Positions 15,959-26,449 of a stretch of 64,000 bases of DNA are shown here, piece after piece. Positions within the stretch are counted from its first letter, which is position 1; each line of letters starts with the position of its first letter. Position numbers and translations under genes: made by a program. Source of the DNA: Pseudomonas sp. DTU_2021_1001937_2_SI_NGA_ILE_001 (GTDB lineage: Bacteria > Pseudomonadota > Gammaproteobacteria > Pseudomonadales > Pseudomonadaceae). Under the pieces are notes generated by a model. That model searched no databases. It was not told where the DNA came from and saw nothing but the letters and a program-made list of their open reading frames with translations. The stretch covers positions 1,240,001 to 1,304,000 of the forward strand of contig NZ_CP135971.1 in the NCBI RefSeq assembly GCF_032463525.1. The letters run 5' to 3'.

Positions 15959-18319
15959 TCAGAACAGGTCGAGCTGGCCGCCGACCAGCGTGGTGAAGTC
16001 ATCGTCGACGAAGGGCAGGATCGCATCGGCCAGCGGCTGCAGCTGACGCGTCACGTAATGGTCGTAGTCGATGGGCGCCTGGCGAGCTTCCAGGGGTTCA
16101 GGCCCGGCAGTGGTCATCACGTAGCTGATCCAGCCGCCGTTCTGGTACTGCCGCGGGCGACCCTGGCGGTCGTTGTATTCGTCGGCCAGGCGCGCGGCGC
16201 GTACATGCGGCGGCACGTTGCGCTCGTAGTCGCCCAGCGGGCGGCGCAGGCGCTTGCGGTACACCAGCAGTTGATCATGCTCGCCGGCCAGGGTGCGTTG
16301 CACGTAGTCGCGCACGAACGCCTGGTAAGGCCGGCGCTGGAAAATCAGCAGATACAACTGCTGCTGGAACTCGCGGGCCAGCGGCGACCAGTCGGTACGC
16401 ACCGACTCCAGGCCCTTGTAGACCATCTCCTGCTGACCATCGGCGCGTGTCACCAGGCCGGCGTAGCGCTTCTTGCTGCCCTCCTCCGCACCGCGGATGG
16501 TCGGCATCAGGAAGCGGCTGAAATGGGTTTCGTACTGCAGCTCCAGGGCGCTGCGCAGGCCGTGGGCCTCGCGCAGGTGGGTCTGCCACCACTGGTTGAC
16601 GGCCGCCACCAGCTCGCGGCCGATCGCCTCGGCCTCCTGCTCGCCGTGCGGCCGGCCCAGCCAGACGAAGGTCGAGTCGGTGTCGCCATAGATCACTTCG
16701 TAGCCGCTGGCCTGGATCAGCTCGCGGGTCTGCTGCATGATCTGGTGCCCGCGCAGGGTGATCGACGAGGCCAGGCGCGTGTCGAAGAATCGGCAGCCGC
16801 TGGAGCCCAACACCCCGTAGAAGGCGTTCATGATGATTTTCAGCGCCTGCGAAAGCGGCGCATTGCCCTCGCGCTTGGCCGCCTCACGGCCCTGCCAGAC
16901 CCGCTCGACGATACTCGGCAGGCTGTGTCGGGTGCGCGAGAAACGTGCGCCACGAAAGCCGGCCACCGAGTCCTGGTCGGTCGGATGCTGCAGGCCTTCG
17001 ATCAACCCCACGGGGTCGATGAGAAAGGTCCGAATGATCGACGGGTACAGGCTCTTGTAGTCGAGCACCAGCACCGACTCGTACAGGCCAGGCCGCGAAT
17101 CCATGACGAAGCCACCGGGGCTGGCCTCGGGCATGCGTTCGCCAAGGTTCGGCGCGACGAAGCCCAGGCGATGCATCTGCGGCATGTACAGGTGATAGAA
17201 CGCCGCCACCGAGCCACCGCTGCGGTCTGCGGCCAGGCCGGTGACCGTGGCGCGTTCGAGCAGGAAGCTCAGCAACTCGGTCTTGGCGAAGATCCGCGTG
17301 ACCAGTTCGCAGTCCTTGAGGTTGTAGTGCGCCAGGGCCGGCTTGTCTTCGGCGAACATGCGGTTGATTTCGTCCATGCGCTGGTAAGGCGTATCGATGG
17401 CCTTGCCCTCGCCCAGCAGCGTCTGCGCCACCGACTCCAGGCTGAACGACGGAAAACTCCAGGTGGCCGAGCGCAGCGCCTCGATGCCATCGATGATCAA
17501 ACGGCCGGCGGCCTCGGCGAAGAAGTGCTGGCGGCTGCCGTGCTCGCGCCAGCCCAGTGGCGTGGCGCCGCGCCCGAGCATCAGCGCAATGCCCAGGCGC
17601 CGGGCATGCTCTTGCAACACGCGCAGATCGAACTGCACCAGGTTCCAGCCGATGATCGCGTCGGGGTCGTGCTGTGCCATCCAGCGGTTCAAGGCGTGCA
17701 GCAGCTCGGCGCGGCTGGCGCAGTAGTGCAGCTCGAAATCCAGGCCGCTGGCGTCACCGTTGGCCGGCCCGAGCATGTACACCACACGCTGGCCACAACC
17801 TTCCAGGCCGATGGAATACAGCTCGCCCCGCTCGGTGGTTTCGATGTCCAGCGAGACCAGCCGCAGGCGCGGGCGGTAGTCGGGCGCCGGGCGTAGCTGT
17901 GCCTGCAGCAGTACTCCACTGCCGTCGTCACGGCCACTGAACTGCACGGGGGCGTTGATGAAACGCTCCATGAGGTAGCGCTCCGGCGGACGGATGTCGG
18001 CTTCATAGACATCCAGGTTGCCTTTGCGCAATAGCTTCTCGACCGCCAGCAACTGCCGGTACTGCTTGCAGTACAGGCCCACGACCGGGCGCTGGCGGAA
18101 ATCGCGCAGCGCCAGTTCCCGCCACTCGATGCCGGCCTCGTCGCGCAACAGTGCTTGCGCGCGTTCACGCTGCACGACCGGCACGAACGCCACCTGCACT
18201 TGCGGGGCCAGGCGTATCAGGCGTGGCCCCTGGTCGGTGGCCAGCCACAGCTCGACCTCGGTGCCTTCCGGCGTATCACGCCAGTGGCGGCTGAGAATGA
18301 AACCCTGTTGTAGATCCAA
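15959..18319 (-). CDS. polB: DNA polymerase II (family B)
   Basis: A 786-residue family-B polymerase, full length for Pol II. The 3'-5' exonuclease has LDIETT (157-162) and [12 protein letters not shown]; polymerase motif A is [15 protein letters not shown], motif [13 protein letters not shown], and motif C YGDTDS. The final QLDLF is a sliding-clamp-binding peptide. Pol II acts in translesion synthesis and replication restart and is SOS-induced in E. coli; I see no clear LexA box in the 176 bases before the start here. Confidence 0.96.
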   Translation of the reverse strand: MDLQQGFILSRHWRDTPEGTEVELWLATDQGPRLIRLAPQVQVAFVPVVQRERAQALLRDEAGIEWRELALRDFRQRPVVGLYCKQYRQLLAVEKLLRKGNLDVYEADIRPPERYLMERFINAPVQFSGRDDGSGVLLQAQLRPAPDYRPRLRLVSLDIETTERGELYSIGLEGCGQRVVYMLGPANGDASGLDFELHYCASRAELLHALNRWMAQHDPDAIIGWNLVQFDLRVLQEHARRLGIALMLGRGATPLGWREHGSRQHFFAEAAGRLIIDGIEALRSATWSFPSFSLESVAQTLLGEGKAIDTPYQRMDEINRMFAEDKPALAHYNLKDCELVTRIFAKTELLSFLLERATVTGLAADRSGGSVAAFYHLYMPQMHRLGFVAPNLGERMPEASPGGFVMDSRPGLYESVLVLDYKSLYPSIIRTFLIDPVGLIEGLQHPTDQDSVAGFRGARFSRTRHSLPSIVERVWQGREAAKREGNAPLSQALKIIMNAFYGVLGSSGCRFFDTRLASSITLRGHQIMQQTRELIQASGYEVIYGDTDSTFVWLGRPHGEQEAEAIGRELVAAVNQWWQTHLREAHGLRSALELQYETHFSRFLMPTIRGAEEGSKKRYAGLVTRADGQQEMVYKGLESVRTDWSPLAREFQQQLYLLIFQRRPYQAFVRDYVQRTLAGEHDQLLVYRKRLRRPLGDYERNVPPHVRAARLADEYNDRQGRPRQYQNGGWISYVMTTAGPEPLEARQAPIDYDHYVTRQLQPLADAILPFVDDDFTTLVGGQLDLF

Positions 18320-18495
18320 CGCTGCCTCGCCTGCTTGAACTGGATAGGGATTCTACCTGCGGCACACGCCGGGCATTCGCAGAAAACCTCATGGACCACG
18401 CGCTGCTGCCGATAAACCGGGCAAGAGGCATGAAGTCGGCAGGGCGACGGGCAGCCGTCTATACCTGTTCATTATAAGCGCCCGGTAATAGCACT

Positions 18496-21093
18496 ATGAC
18501 TGCATCCCAATCTCCAGCCATCGCGACGCTCGGCACCGCGCCCTCGCGCAATGCCCTGCTGGTCAGACGCACATTGTTCGTGCTGCTGGGGCTGTTGGGC
18601 GCCATTTCGCTGCTGATGGTCGCGGTGGTACTGTCGATCGCCTGGCAGCTCAACCGTGAGACCAGCGCCCACAGCCAGCGCCTGGTGGACAAGCTCTGGC
18701 AAGCCACCGAGCAACGCCTGACCACCACGACCCGCGACAACGCCAACTGGGGCGACGCCTACAGTGCCCTGCACCTGCGAACCGACCTGGACTGGGCGTT
18801 CACCCGCGACAACCTCGGCCCGTCGTTATTCAACCACTTCGGTTTCGAGGGCATCTTCGTCATTGGCCCTGGCAACCGTACCACCTATGCCGTCGAGCAA
18901 GGTCAGCTCAGCGACGCCAGCCTGCAGGCCTGGCTCAAGGTCTTCCCTGAAGACCTGATCCGGGAGGCCCGCGAGGCCGACGACGAGGACGATGTCGCCC
19001 TGCGTATCGTCGAGCGCTATGGCCAACCTGTGCTGCTCAGCGCCGCCCGGCTCGGCCCTGGTAACAGGGTCTTCCTGGAAGGAACCGCCGGCGAGCAGTC
19101 GGTGCTGGTCCTGGCCTATCTGCTCAATCCAGGCAAGCTCAGGGCATTGGGTGACAGCTACGAGATCGATCAACTGCGCGCTGCCATCGACAGCACGGAT
19201 ACGACCGCCGAGCCACAGCTGCGGATCACCCCACAGTGGGTGCTGCGCTGGAATCCGGAGCAGCCGGGCAACCGCCTGCTCAAGGTCCTGTTGCCGACAC
19301 TGCTGGTTTCACTGGTCGTGTTGCTCTTCATGGCCGTGCGCATTGCGCGCCGAACCCTCAACAACGCCCGCCTGCTCGACCATCAATACACCGTCATCCA
19401 GGCCAGCCGCACCGCCCTCGGCGACAGCGAGGCGCGTTTTCGCAATCTGGCCGAGGCCGCTTCCGACTGGTTCTGGGAAACCGACCTGGAACTGCGGTTG
19501 CTCTACCTGTCCGAGCGCTTCGAAACCATCACCGGACAGCCGGCCCAGGCTTGGCTGGGCCAGCGTCTCGACCACCTGCTGCACAGTCTGGAACAGCCAT
19601 TGGGCACGTGGATCGCCAACCAGCATACCGGCGGGCCGCGGGCAGTGCTGCGCTGTACCCATGTCACGCTGCACGGCGACACCCTGACCAGCCTGCTCGC
19701 CGCCAGGCCGGTGCTCAACGCCGGCCAGGTGGTGGGCTACCAGGGCAGTGCCTCGGATATCACCCGTGAGGTGGCAGCCGAGGCACGTCTGCGTCAGTTG
19801 TCCGAGCATGACGCCCTCACCGGCCTGGCCAACCGCTCGCGCCTGCGCGAGGCGCTGCAGACGCGTCTTGAGCGTCTGCCGGGCGAGGCTGAGTCGCTGG
19901 CGTTGCTGACCCTGGACCTGGATCATTTCAAGCCGGTCAACGATCTGTACGGCCACAGTGGCGGTGACCAGGTCCTGCGTGAGGTCGCGCTGCGCCTGAC
20001 GCGCTGCCAACCCGAGGGTGCACTGCTGGCACGCCAGGGAGGCGACGAGTTCGTGATGCTCTTCGACACCGTGCCTGACCAGGCAGCCACCGAAGCCTTG
20101 TGTCAGCGCCTGATCGGCGCCATCGACCAGCCGTTCGTGGTCAGCGGCCAGGAAGTGGTCATCGGTCTGAGCATCGGTATCGCCTGCGCGCCGACCCATG
20201 GCACGGTGGCCGAAGACCTGCTGCGCTTTTCCGACCTGGCGCTGTACCAGGCCAAGAAAGGCGGTCGCAATACCTGGCGCTTCTATGAGCCCGCCATGAC
20301 CCAGCTCATGGAGCGCCAGCGCGAACTGGAAAAACATCTGCGCAAGGCTCTGCAGCACGGCCAGTTCAGCTTGCGCTACCAGCCCCGCTATGACATCCGC
20401 AGCGGCCGCATCAGCGGCGCTGAAGCGCTTATCCGCTGGGAACATCCGCAACTGGGCCTGTGCATGCCCGACCAGTTCATTGGCCTGGCCGAGGAAAAGG
20501 GCCTGATCGTGCCGCTCAGTGACTGGGTGCTGCTGCGTGCCTGCACCGATGCGCTGCAATGGCCAGGCGAGCTGCGTGTCTCGGTGAACATTTCCGCCGT
20601 GGAGTTTCGCACCGCCGGGCTGGTGGAGCGCATCCGCTCGGTGCTCGCCGCCACCGGCCTGCCGGCGGCGCGGCTGGAACTGGAGCTGACCGAACGGGTG
20701 GTGATCGACGATGCGCCATCCAGCCTGGAGCTGATGCTGGCACTCAAGGCCCTGGGCGTGCGCCTGTCGATGGACGACTTCGGTACCGGCTATTCGTCGC
20801 TCAGCTACCTCAAGGATTACCCGTTCGACACCCTGAAGATCGACCGCAGCTTCATCAACGAGATCGACCGCAGCGCCCAGGGCCGCTGCATCGTCCAGGC
20901 GATCATCGACCTGGGCCGGGCACTGTCCTTGAGCGTCACGGCCGAGGGGGTCGAGACCGAACAGCAGTTGCAGCAGTTGGCCGCCTTCGCCTGCGATGAA
21001 GCACAGGGCTACTTCCTGAACCGCCCCATGCCCCTGGCGGCTCTGCTGGAGGCCATTGCCCGGCAAAATGACAGCGCCTATCAACCCCATTGA
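18496..21093 (+). CDS. CHASE4-PAS-GGDEF-EAL cyclic-di-GMP signalling protein
   Basis: An 865-residue inner-membrane protein. Membrane segments at about 28-50 and 262-284 enclose a periplasmic CHASE4-type sensor (NWGDAYSALH, NHFGFEGIFVI). A PAS domain follows (about 310-425, FRNLAEAASDWFWETDLELR). The GGDEF domain (about 435-600) has an intact RQGGDEF, so cyclase activity is possible. The EAL domain (615-860) keeps EALIRW, NISAVEF, ELTE, DDFGTGYSSL, KIDRSFI and TAEGVE, so it should be an active phosphodiesterase. The stop is followed by a CBS gene 107 bases on. Weak ribosome-binding site. Confidence 0.94.
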   Translation: MTASQSPAIATLGTAPSRNALLVRRTLFVLLGLLGAISLLMVAVVLSIAWQLNRETSAHSQRLVDKLWQATEQRLTTTTRDNANWGDAYSALHLRTDLDWAFTRDNLGPSLFNHFGFEGIFVIGPGNRTTYAVEQGQLSDASLQAWLKVFPEDLIREAREADDEDDVALRIVERYGQPVLLSAARLGPGNRVFLEGTAGEQSVLVLAYLLNPGKLRALGDSYEIDQLRAAIDSTDTTAEPQLRITPQWVLRWNPEQPGNRLLKVLLPTLLVSLVVLLFMAVRIARRTLNNARLLDHQYTVIQASRTALGDSEARFRNLAEAASDWFWETDLELRLLYLSERFETITGQPAQAWLGQRLDHLLHSLEQPLGTWIANQHTGGPRAVLRCTHVTLHGDTLTSLLAARPVLNAGQVVGYQGSASDITREVAAEARLRQLSEHDALTGLANRSRLREALQTRLERLPGEAESLALLTLDLDHFKPVNDLYGHSGGDQVLREVALRLTRCQPEGALLARQGGDEFVMLFDTVPDQAATEALCQRLIGAIDQPFVVSGQEVVIGLSIGIACAPTHGTVAEDLLRFSDLALYQAKKGGRNTWRFYEPAMTQLMERQRELEKHLRKALQHGQFSLRYQPRYDIRSGRISGAEALIRWEHPQLGLCMPDQFIGLAEEKGLIVPLSDWVLLRACTDALQWPGELRVSVNISAVEFRTAGLVERIRSVLAATGLPAARLELELTERVVIDDAPSSLELMLALKALGVRLSMDDFGTGYSSLSYLKDYPFDTLKIDRSFINEIDRSAQGRCIVQAIIDLGRALSLSVTAEGVETEQQLQQLAAFACDEAQGYFLNRPMPLAALLEAIARQNDSAYQPH

Positions 21094-21200
21094 CGTTTTC
21101 TTCCCGGTACACGCCGCTTTCAGGCTTGCGGCCCGAACCGGCTTGCCCGATGCTTGCCCGGCAAGGTTACCGACAACAAGCCCCGTACCCGGAGAGCGCC

Positions 21201-21641
21201 ATGAAGACCGTTGCCCAACTGCTCAAACTCAAACCCGAAGCGCACCGCCAGGTCCACAGCATTGCTCCGGATGCGCTGGTCATCGATGCACTGCGCCTGA
21301 TGGCCGAGAAGAACATCGGCGCCCTGGCCGTGGTCGAGAACGGTGCCGTCATCGGCGTGGTGAGCGAACGTGACTATGCCCGCAAGATGGTGCTGCTGGG
21401 CCGCTCCTCGGTCGGTACACCGGTCAGCGCCATCATGAGCAGCAAGGTGATCACCGTGGACTCGGCGCAGAACGTCGAGACCTGCATGAACCTGATGACC
21501 GACCACCACCTGCGACACCTGCCGGTGGTCGACAACGGCGAACTGCTCGGCCTGCTGTCGATCGGTGACCTGGTCAAGGAAGCGATCGCGGAACAGGCCA
21601 GCCTGATTCAGCAGCTGGAGCAGTATATTCGCGGGGAGTGA
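21201..21641 (+). CDS. CBS-pair protein
   Basis: A 146-residue soluble protein made of two CBS motifs (a Bateman module): residues about 12-68 (VHSIAPDALVIDALRLMAEK, IGVVSERDYARKMV) and 75-135 (VITVDSAQNVETCMNLMTD, LLGLLSIGDLVKEAI). Stand-alone CBS pairs bind adenosine nucleotides or NAD and act as energy sensors; the partner here is unknown. ATG 21201 follows GGAGAGCG. Possibly co-transcribed with the GGDEF/EAL gene. Confidence 0.9.
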   Translation: MKTVAQLLKLKPEAHRQVHSIAPDALVIDALRLMAEKNIGALAVVENGAVIGVVSERDYARKMVLLGRSSVGTPVSAIMSSKVITVDSAQNVETCMNLMTDHHLRHLPVVDNGELLGLLSIGDLVKEAIAEQASLIQQLEQYIRGE

Positions 21642-21775
21642 CGCCACCTAAGGCCGGCGCTTGGGGTCGTGCAGACGCTAGCGGAATCCGGCGCAGCGGC
21701 CTGGCCGCAAAAAAGGCCGGCCCAGGCACAGGTCCAGTGCGGCTGAACCTGTGCTGGCGAGGCTTGATGGAAAAC

Positions 21776-22312
21776 TCAGTCGTCGAGGGCCGCCGCAGCG
21801 CCCTTGCCGCTCTTCGCCGCTTTCGGCGCCGGAGCTGGCGCTGGCGCTTCGGGGGCCGCAGCGGCCGGAGCCGGTGCAGCGGCTTCCTTCTCGCGCATCG
21901 GCATCTGGTCGATGGTGGCGAAGATTTCCTTGGGCTCGATGCTGTCGGCCTCGATCTTCTTCTCGCCGTCCTTGCCTACCAGAATGACGCGGGTCTTGTT
22001 GCCCGCGCCCAGTTTCAGCTCACGGATCAGCGCCATGGTCGCTTGCGCGTCCATACCCTTGCCGTTGCGCTCGCCGATGGTGTTCACCACGGTGTACAGC
22101 ACCATGTTGCGCTGCGCGAACGCCTCGCGATTGGCCGGCTCTTCCAGGGCTTTCTTGAGATGTACCAGGGTCGGGTCGGTGGGGCTGGGCGCGATGATGA
22201 TCAGAGGCCTGGCCTTGCCGCGCTCCTGCGCCAGCGGCGTATCGCCATCGGCGGCGAACACCGGCGCGGCGGCCAGCAACAGGGTGGCAAGGGTCAGTGA
22301 CCGGATAGGCAT
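21776..22312 (-). CDS. DUF4174 periplasmic protein
   Basis: A 178-residue protein with a cleavable signal peptide (MPIRSLTLATLLLAAAPVFA|AD). The core (ARPLIIIAPSPTDPTLVHLKKALEE through TRVILVGKDGEKKIEADSIEPKEIFATIDQMPMREKEA) is a thioredoxin-like alpha/beta fold without a CxxC, as in DUF4174 proteins. The tail is a low-complexity Ala/Pro/Lys run. AAGGAGCT precedes the start at 22312. Function unknown. Confidence 0.82.
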   Translation of the reverse strand: MPIRSLTLATLLLAAAPVFAADGDTPLAQERGKARPLIIIAPSPTDPTLVHLKKALEEPANREAFAQRNMVLYTVVNTIGERNGKGMDAQATMALIRELKLGAGNKTRVILVGKDGEKKIEADSIEPKEIFATIDQMPMREKEAAAPAPAAAAPEAPAPAPAPKAAKSGKGAAAALDD

Positions 22313-22437
22313 GGGGAGCTCCTTGTAAATCCATGGGTCGGCATGTTGCGATGTGATTCGCAAATCCCATGTGGGTTTCTACCCCATGTGAGTCCTTTCG
22401 GTACAGCGCAAATTTCACCCGCCCGGCCAGTGGTGCC

Positions 22438-23607
22438 TCAGGCCAGCAGGCTGTGCAGTGCTTCGACGATCCTTTGCGCTTGCGCGCGCGCCAGGGTGAG
22501 CGGCGGCAGCAGACGCACCACCCGGCCACGGGTGACATTGATCAACAGCCCCTGCTCACGGGCTGCCGCCAGGGCCAGACCCGGAATGGCCGAGTGCAGC
22601 TCGATGCCGATCATCAGCCCCAGCCCGCGCACCTCGGCCACCTTCGCGCAATCCGCCAGGCGCGCCTGCAGGGCCGCCAGCAGGTACTCGCCCTGCTCGC
22701 GGGCATTATTGACCAATTGTTGCCGCTCGATGACTTCCAGCACGGTGCAGCCTGCCCGACAGGCCAGGGGGTTGCCACCGAAGGTACTGCCGTGGCTGCC
22801 GGGGGTGAACAGGCCGGCGGCCTGCCCCCTGGCCAGGCAGGCACCAATGGGCACGCCGTTGCCAAGCCCTTTGGCCAGGGTCATGACATCCGGCACGATG
22901 CCGGCGTGCTCGGTGGCGAACCACCGACCGGTACGCCCCAGCCCGGTCTGGATCTCATCGACCATGAACAGCCAGCCGCGCCGCGCGCAGCGCGCCTGCA
23001 GCGCTTGCAGATAACCTGCCGGGGCGACCCGCACCCCGGCCTCACCCTGCACCGGTTCTACCAGCACCGCCGAAATGCGTGCGCCGTGACGGGCGCAGGC
23101 CTGGTCGAAGGCCGCCAGGTCGCCGAACGGCACGCGCAGCACATCCCCCGGCAACTTCGCGAATCCCAGACGTACCGCCGGGCCGTCGCTGGCGGCAAGG
23201 GTCCCCAGGGTACGACCATGGAAGGCGTCTTCCATGACCACCACCAGGGGCTGCTCGATGCCCTTGTACCAGCCGTGCAGCCGGGCGAGCTTGAGGGCCG
23301 CCTCGTTGGCTTCGGCACCGGAATTGCAAAAGAACACCTTTTCCAGTCCGGACAGGCGTACCAGGGCACGCGCCAGACGTTGCTGCCAGTCAATGCCGTA
23401 CAGGTTGGAGGTGTGCAACAGTAACCCGGCCTGCTCGCTGATCGCCTCGACCAGCGCGGGGTGTGCGTGCCCGATGTTGGTCACCGCGACCCCGGCCACC
23501 GCGTCAAGGTATTCGCGCCCGTCCTGGTCCCACAGGCGCGTATCGAGGCCACGTACGAAGTTCAGGGGCATCGGCTGGTAGGTGCTCATCAGGCAATCGG
23601 CGGTCAT
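22438..23607 (-). CDS. Class III aminotransferase, acetylornithine-aminotransferase-like
   Basis: A 389-residue PLP enzyme of the ArgD/AstC group. [16 protein letters not shown] binds the PLP phosphate, [11 protein letters not shown] is the Asp-Glu stretch that contacts the PLP ring, TLAKGLGNG carries the Schiff-base lysine, and [11 protein letters not shown] lies near the substrate. It transfers the delta-amino group of acetylornithine or a related omega-amine to 2-oxoglutarate. The genome's main argD is probably elsewhere, so this may be a paralogue with a catabolic role. It is divergent from a LysR gene 104 bases away, its likely regulator. Start 23607 has GGAG nine bases upstream. Confidence 0.9.
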   Translation of the reverse strand: MTADCLMSTYQPMPLNFVRGLDTRLWDQDGREYLDAVAGVAVTNIGHAHPALVEAISEQAGLLLHTSNLYGIDWQQRLARALVRLSGLEKVFFCNSGAEANEAALKLARLHGWYKGIEQPLVVVMEDAFHGRTLGTLAASDGPAVRLGFAKLPGDVLRVPFGDLAAFDQACARHGARISAVLVEPVQGEAGVRVAPAGYLQALQARCARRGWLFMVDEIQTGLGRTGRWFATEHAGIVPDVMTLAKGLGNGVPIGACLARGQAAGLFTPGSHGSTFGGNPLACRAGCTVLEVIERQQLVNNAREQGEYLLAALQARLADCAKVAEVRGLGLMIGIELHSAIPGLALAAAREQGLLINVTRGRVVRLLPPLTLARAQAQRIVEALHSLLA

Positions 23608-23711
23608 TACGGCGGGCTCCATGGTGGTGCGGGGTTGCCTTGCAGTATCGTTAGCCACCCTCGCTGGATAAACCCGGCAAAACTTCAATATCTTTCAAGT
23701 GTGAGTTGTCA

Positions 23712-24626
23712 ATGGATCTATTCCAGGCCATGTCGGTGTTCGTCAAAGTGGTCGAGTCCGGCAGCATGACCGCCGCAGCCCGCGAATGTGCGATTTCCAC
23801 CACCATGGTGGGTAATCACCTGCGCGCGCTGGAGCAACGCCTGGGGGTCGGCCTGCTCAAGCGCACCACGCGCCGCCAGCGTCTCACCGAGTTTGGCGAG
23901 GCCTATTACCAGCGTTGCACCGAGGTGCTGGGCCTGGTCGCCGACTCCGAGCAGCTCGCCGAGCAGACCGTCGGCGAACCCATCGGCACGCTGCGCATCA
24001 CCGCGCCGCTGACCTTCGGCTCCGAGCGCCTGGCCCCGGCCCTGCATGGCTTCCACCAGCGTTATCCACGCATCCGCCTGGACGTGATGCTCAGCAACCA
24101 GCGCACCGACCTGCTGGAGTCCGGCTTCGACGCCGGCATCCGCATGGGGACGCTGCCCTCCTCGACGCGCCTGGTGGCCAGGCCGCTGCAGGACTACACC
24201 CTGACCATCTGCGCCGCGCCCGCCTACCTGGCGCGCCACGGCACCCCGCAGGTCCCCGAGGCGCTCAGCCAGCACGCTTGCCTGGCCTTCGCCTACCCGG
24301 CCGGCGACGACTGGAGCACCGTCGAACGAAAATGGCGGCTGCATGGCGTGGATGGCGAGATCGAGGTCCCGGTTTCCGGCCCCCTGACCCTCAATAACAC
24401 CGCCGCGCTGTACCAGGCAGCGCGCAGTGGCATGGGTATCGTGATGCTGCCCGATGCGCTGGTCGAAGAGGACTTGGCCAGCGGCCGTCTGATCGCCCTG
24501 CTGCCCGAATACGGCCTGCCCAGCCGCCCGATGCACCTGATCTACCCGCAGGATCGCTATCGATTGCCAAAACTGCGCGCTTTCGTCGACTACGTGCTGG
24601 AACAGTGGGGCAAGCCGGCCGACTGA
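23712..24626 (+). CDS. LysR-family transcriptional regulator
   Basis: A 304-residue LTTR: winged helix-turn-helix at about 4-62 (SGSMTAAARECAISTTMVGNHL, RTTRRQRLTEFG) and an effector domain from about 90. ATG 23712 is used; the TTG two codons earlier is less likely. Divergent from the aminotransferase, which LTTR practice would make its target. Its 3' end overlaps the convergent cysC gene by 37 bases. Confidence 0.92.
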   Translation: MDLFQAMSVFVKVVESGSMTAAARECAISTTMVGNHLRALEQRLGVGLLKRTTRRQRLTEFGEAYYQRCTEVLGLVADSEQLAEQTVGEPIGTLRITAPLTFGSERLAPALHGFHQRYPRIRLDVMLSNQRTDLLESGFDAGIRMGTLPSSTRLVARPLQDYTLTICAAPAYLARHGTPQVPEALSQHACLAFAYPAGDDWSTVERKWRLHGVDGEIEVPVSGPLTLNNTAALYQAARSGMGIVMLPDALVEEDLASGRLIALLPEYGLPSRPMHLIYPQDRYRLPKLRAFVDYVLEQWGKPAD

Positions 24627-25195
24627 GCGCTGGCCGCAGCGCGTTCACACAAGGCCTCGAGCAGCGGCGCGATGGCCATGCTGTGGCTGTCGAAGCGAAA
24701 CTCCGCGTCGACAGGCGCCTCGAACGGCGCGTCCCAGCCGGTGAGGTTGTGCAACTCGCCACGACGCGCCTTGGCATAAAGCCCCTTGGGGTCACGCGCC
24801 ATGCACACTTCCAGGCAGGTGCTGACATGCACCTCGGTAAATTGCCCGACCGCGAACAGCCGGCGCACCCGCTGACGGTCCTCGGCGAACGGTGAGACGA
24901 ACGCGCAGATCACGTGCAGCCCGGCACGCTGCAACAGCAGCGCCACTTCGCCAGCACGACGGATGTTTTCGCGGCGGTCGGCATCGCTCATGCCCAGGTC
25001 GGCGCACAGCCCACGGCGCAACTCATCGCCATCGAGCACCAGGGCACGCAGGCCCTGCGCGTCGAGACGTTGCGCCAGCGCCCTGGCCAGGGTGGTCTTG
25101 CCCGCTGCCGGCAGTCCGGTCAGCCAGAATACGTGGCCCTCGCCTGCGGCGGCGTTGGACGGTACGGAGGGGGAATCTGAAGCGTGGCTGGGCAT
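24590..25195 (-). CDS. cysC: Adenylyl-sulfate kinase (stand-alone)
   Basis: A 201-residue P-loop kinase that phosphorylates adenosine 5'-phosphosulfate to PAPS. The Walker A is GLPAAGKTT (27-35; the usual form is GLSGAGKS), DGDELRRGLCADLGMS is the substrate-binding stretch, and CAFVSPFAEDR corresponds to the FISPF motif. Start 25195 has AAGGAAG upstream. Pseudomonads usually carry CysC fused to CysN, so a free copy suggests a specialised sulfation use or a spare copy; no sulfotransferase gene is near. Confidence 0.88.
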   Translation of the reverse strand: MPSHASDSPSVPSNAAAGEGHVFWLTGLPAAGKTTLARALAQRLDAQGLRALVLDGDELRRGLCADLGMSDADRRENIRRAGEVALLLQRAGLHVICAFVSPFAEDRQRVRRLFAVGQFTEVHVSTCLEVCMARDPKGLYAKARRGELHNLTGWDAPFEAPVDAEFRFDSHSMAIAPLLEALCERAAASAQSAGLPHCSST

Positions 25196-25330
25196 GGTCT
25201 TCCTTGCATGACGAATGGCGCACTCCTGGCGTGACGGTAACGCCAAGCCCGAAGCTCGGCAAGCCAGGCTTGCAGGGCGGCGCCTCTGACGCATAAGGTG
25301 CGCCACACGCTTGAAACTGCAAGGACTTCC

Positions 25331-25897
25331 ATGATCAGCATCCGCCCCATGACCCGCGAAGACTTCGCGCTGTTCTGGCCAACCTTCCAGGCCGTCATCG
25401 CCGCTCAGGAAACCTACGCCTACGACCCCGCGCTGAACGCCGAGCAGGCCGCCGCCCTGTGGCTGGACCTGCCGCTGCACACCCTGGTCGCCGAAGAGGA
25501 CGGCCAACTGCTGGGCAGCTACTACCTCAAGGCCAACGCCGCCGGGCCCGGCAATCATGTGTGCAATTGCGGCTACATGGTCGCCGAGGCCGCACGAGGT
25601 CGCGGTGTGGCCAGGCTGATGTGCGAGCACTCGCAGCAGCTGGCGCGGCAGAGCGGTTTCCAGGCCATGCAGTTCAACTCCGTGGTGGCCTGCAATACGT
25701 TGGCAGTCGAGCTATGGACCCGTCTGGGCTTCGAGACCGTGGGGCGTCTGCCCAAGGCCTACCGGCATGCGCGGCAGGGGTTGGTGGACTGCCTGGTGAT
25801 GTACAAGTGGCTGGGCCCTGACACTCGACCCGAACGGCCGATGCTGATCGGGCGCAAGAACATCGAGTCGGTGGTCTCCCGGCCACGGCGGCGTTGA
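25331..25897 (+). CDS. GNAT-family N-acetyltransferase
   Basis: A 188-residue protein. The acetyl-CoA motif A is GYMVAEAARGRGVARLMCEH, near residues 82-101 (the QxxGxG/A pattern appears as ARGRGVA), and the C-terminal beta bulge region is ELWTRLGFETVGRLP. The substrate is unknown; similar proteins modify amino acids or small amines. AAGGAC precedes the ATG. Single gene. Confidence 0.9.
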   Translation: MISIRPMTREDFALFWPTFQAVIAAQETYAYDPALNAEQAAALWLDLPLHTLVAEEDGQLLGSYYLKANAAGPGNHVCNCGYMVAEAARGRGVARLMCEHSQQLARQSGFQAMQFNSVVACNTLAVELWTRLGFETVGRLPKAYRHARQGLVDCLVMYKWLGPDTRPERPMLIGRKNIESVVSRPRRR

Positions 25898-25937
25898 GCG
25901 CACGGCCGTTCACGCCTCTCTTTTCGGCCCAGGGGAC

Positions 25938-25980
25938 CTCAGTCGCAAAAAGCTTCCCGGCTGAAGCCGGTCCCACCGGG
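25938..25980. repeat. Single REP-like palindrome
   Basis: CCCGGCTGAAGCCGGTCCCACCGGG is a compact hairpin sequence of the REP type, related to one arm of the larger elements in this window but without their ends or a second hairpin. It lies between the GNAT gene and the small gene at 26028. Confidence 0.45.
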
Positions 25981-26027
25981 CCAGCGCGCCTGCACCCTGT
26001 GGCTATCCGGCATGAGGTGACACCCGT

Positions 26028-26300
26028 TCACTCCTTGACTTCGCTGAGCGCGAAACGCTGGCCCTTGGTGTCGCGCACCTCGTTGCCGACGATCCAGGCC
26101 ATGGTATGGCCGTCGTGATCGACCAGGCGTTGCGGCGTGCCCAGACTCAGGGTCCCGATTTCACCGCTCCAGTCGCGGCGCGGATCGTGCTCCAGGTAGG
26201 CGTACACCTTGCGCTCGCGGATGCGCCACACAGGATGGGCCTTGCGGGTCGAGATCACGTCGTAGGTCAGGTTGGGGTTGAACAGGGCTGCGGCAGTCAT
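26028..26300 (-). CDS. Small protein of unknown function
   Basis: A 90-residue soluble protein (MTAAALFNPNLTYDVISTRK ... VWRIRERKVYAYLEHDPRRD ... HTMAWIVGNEVRDTKGQRFAL). It looks like a small beta-barrel with many aromatic and charged residues. No motif is recognisable. The start at 26300 has GGAG upstream and its codon use resembles its neighbours, so I take it as real. It is transcribed away from the GNAT gene. Confidence 0.65.
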   Translation of the reverse strand: MTAAALFNPNLTYDVISTRKAHPVWRIRERKVYAYLEHDPRRDWSGEIGTLSLGTPQRLVDHDGHTMAWIVGNEVRDTKGQRFALSEVKE

Positions 26301-26449
26301 GGCTGGCTCCGTGTGCGGTGAGGTGGCTGACTGCACGTTGAAGCCACGGGGAATGAGGCAGGATAGACCAGCCTCAAGGCCTCCCGTTTAAACCAGCCGA
26401 CCAGCTGCACGCCCCGTCATCCGGGGCCTGCAGGCTGGGCGGCTGGCCA

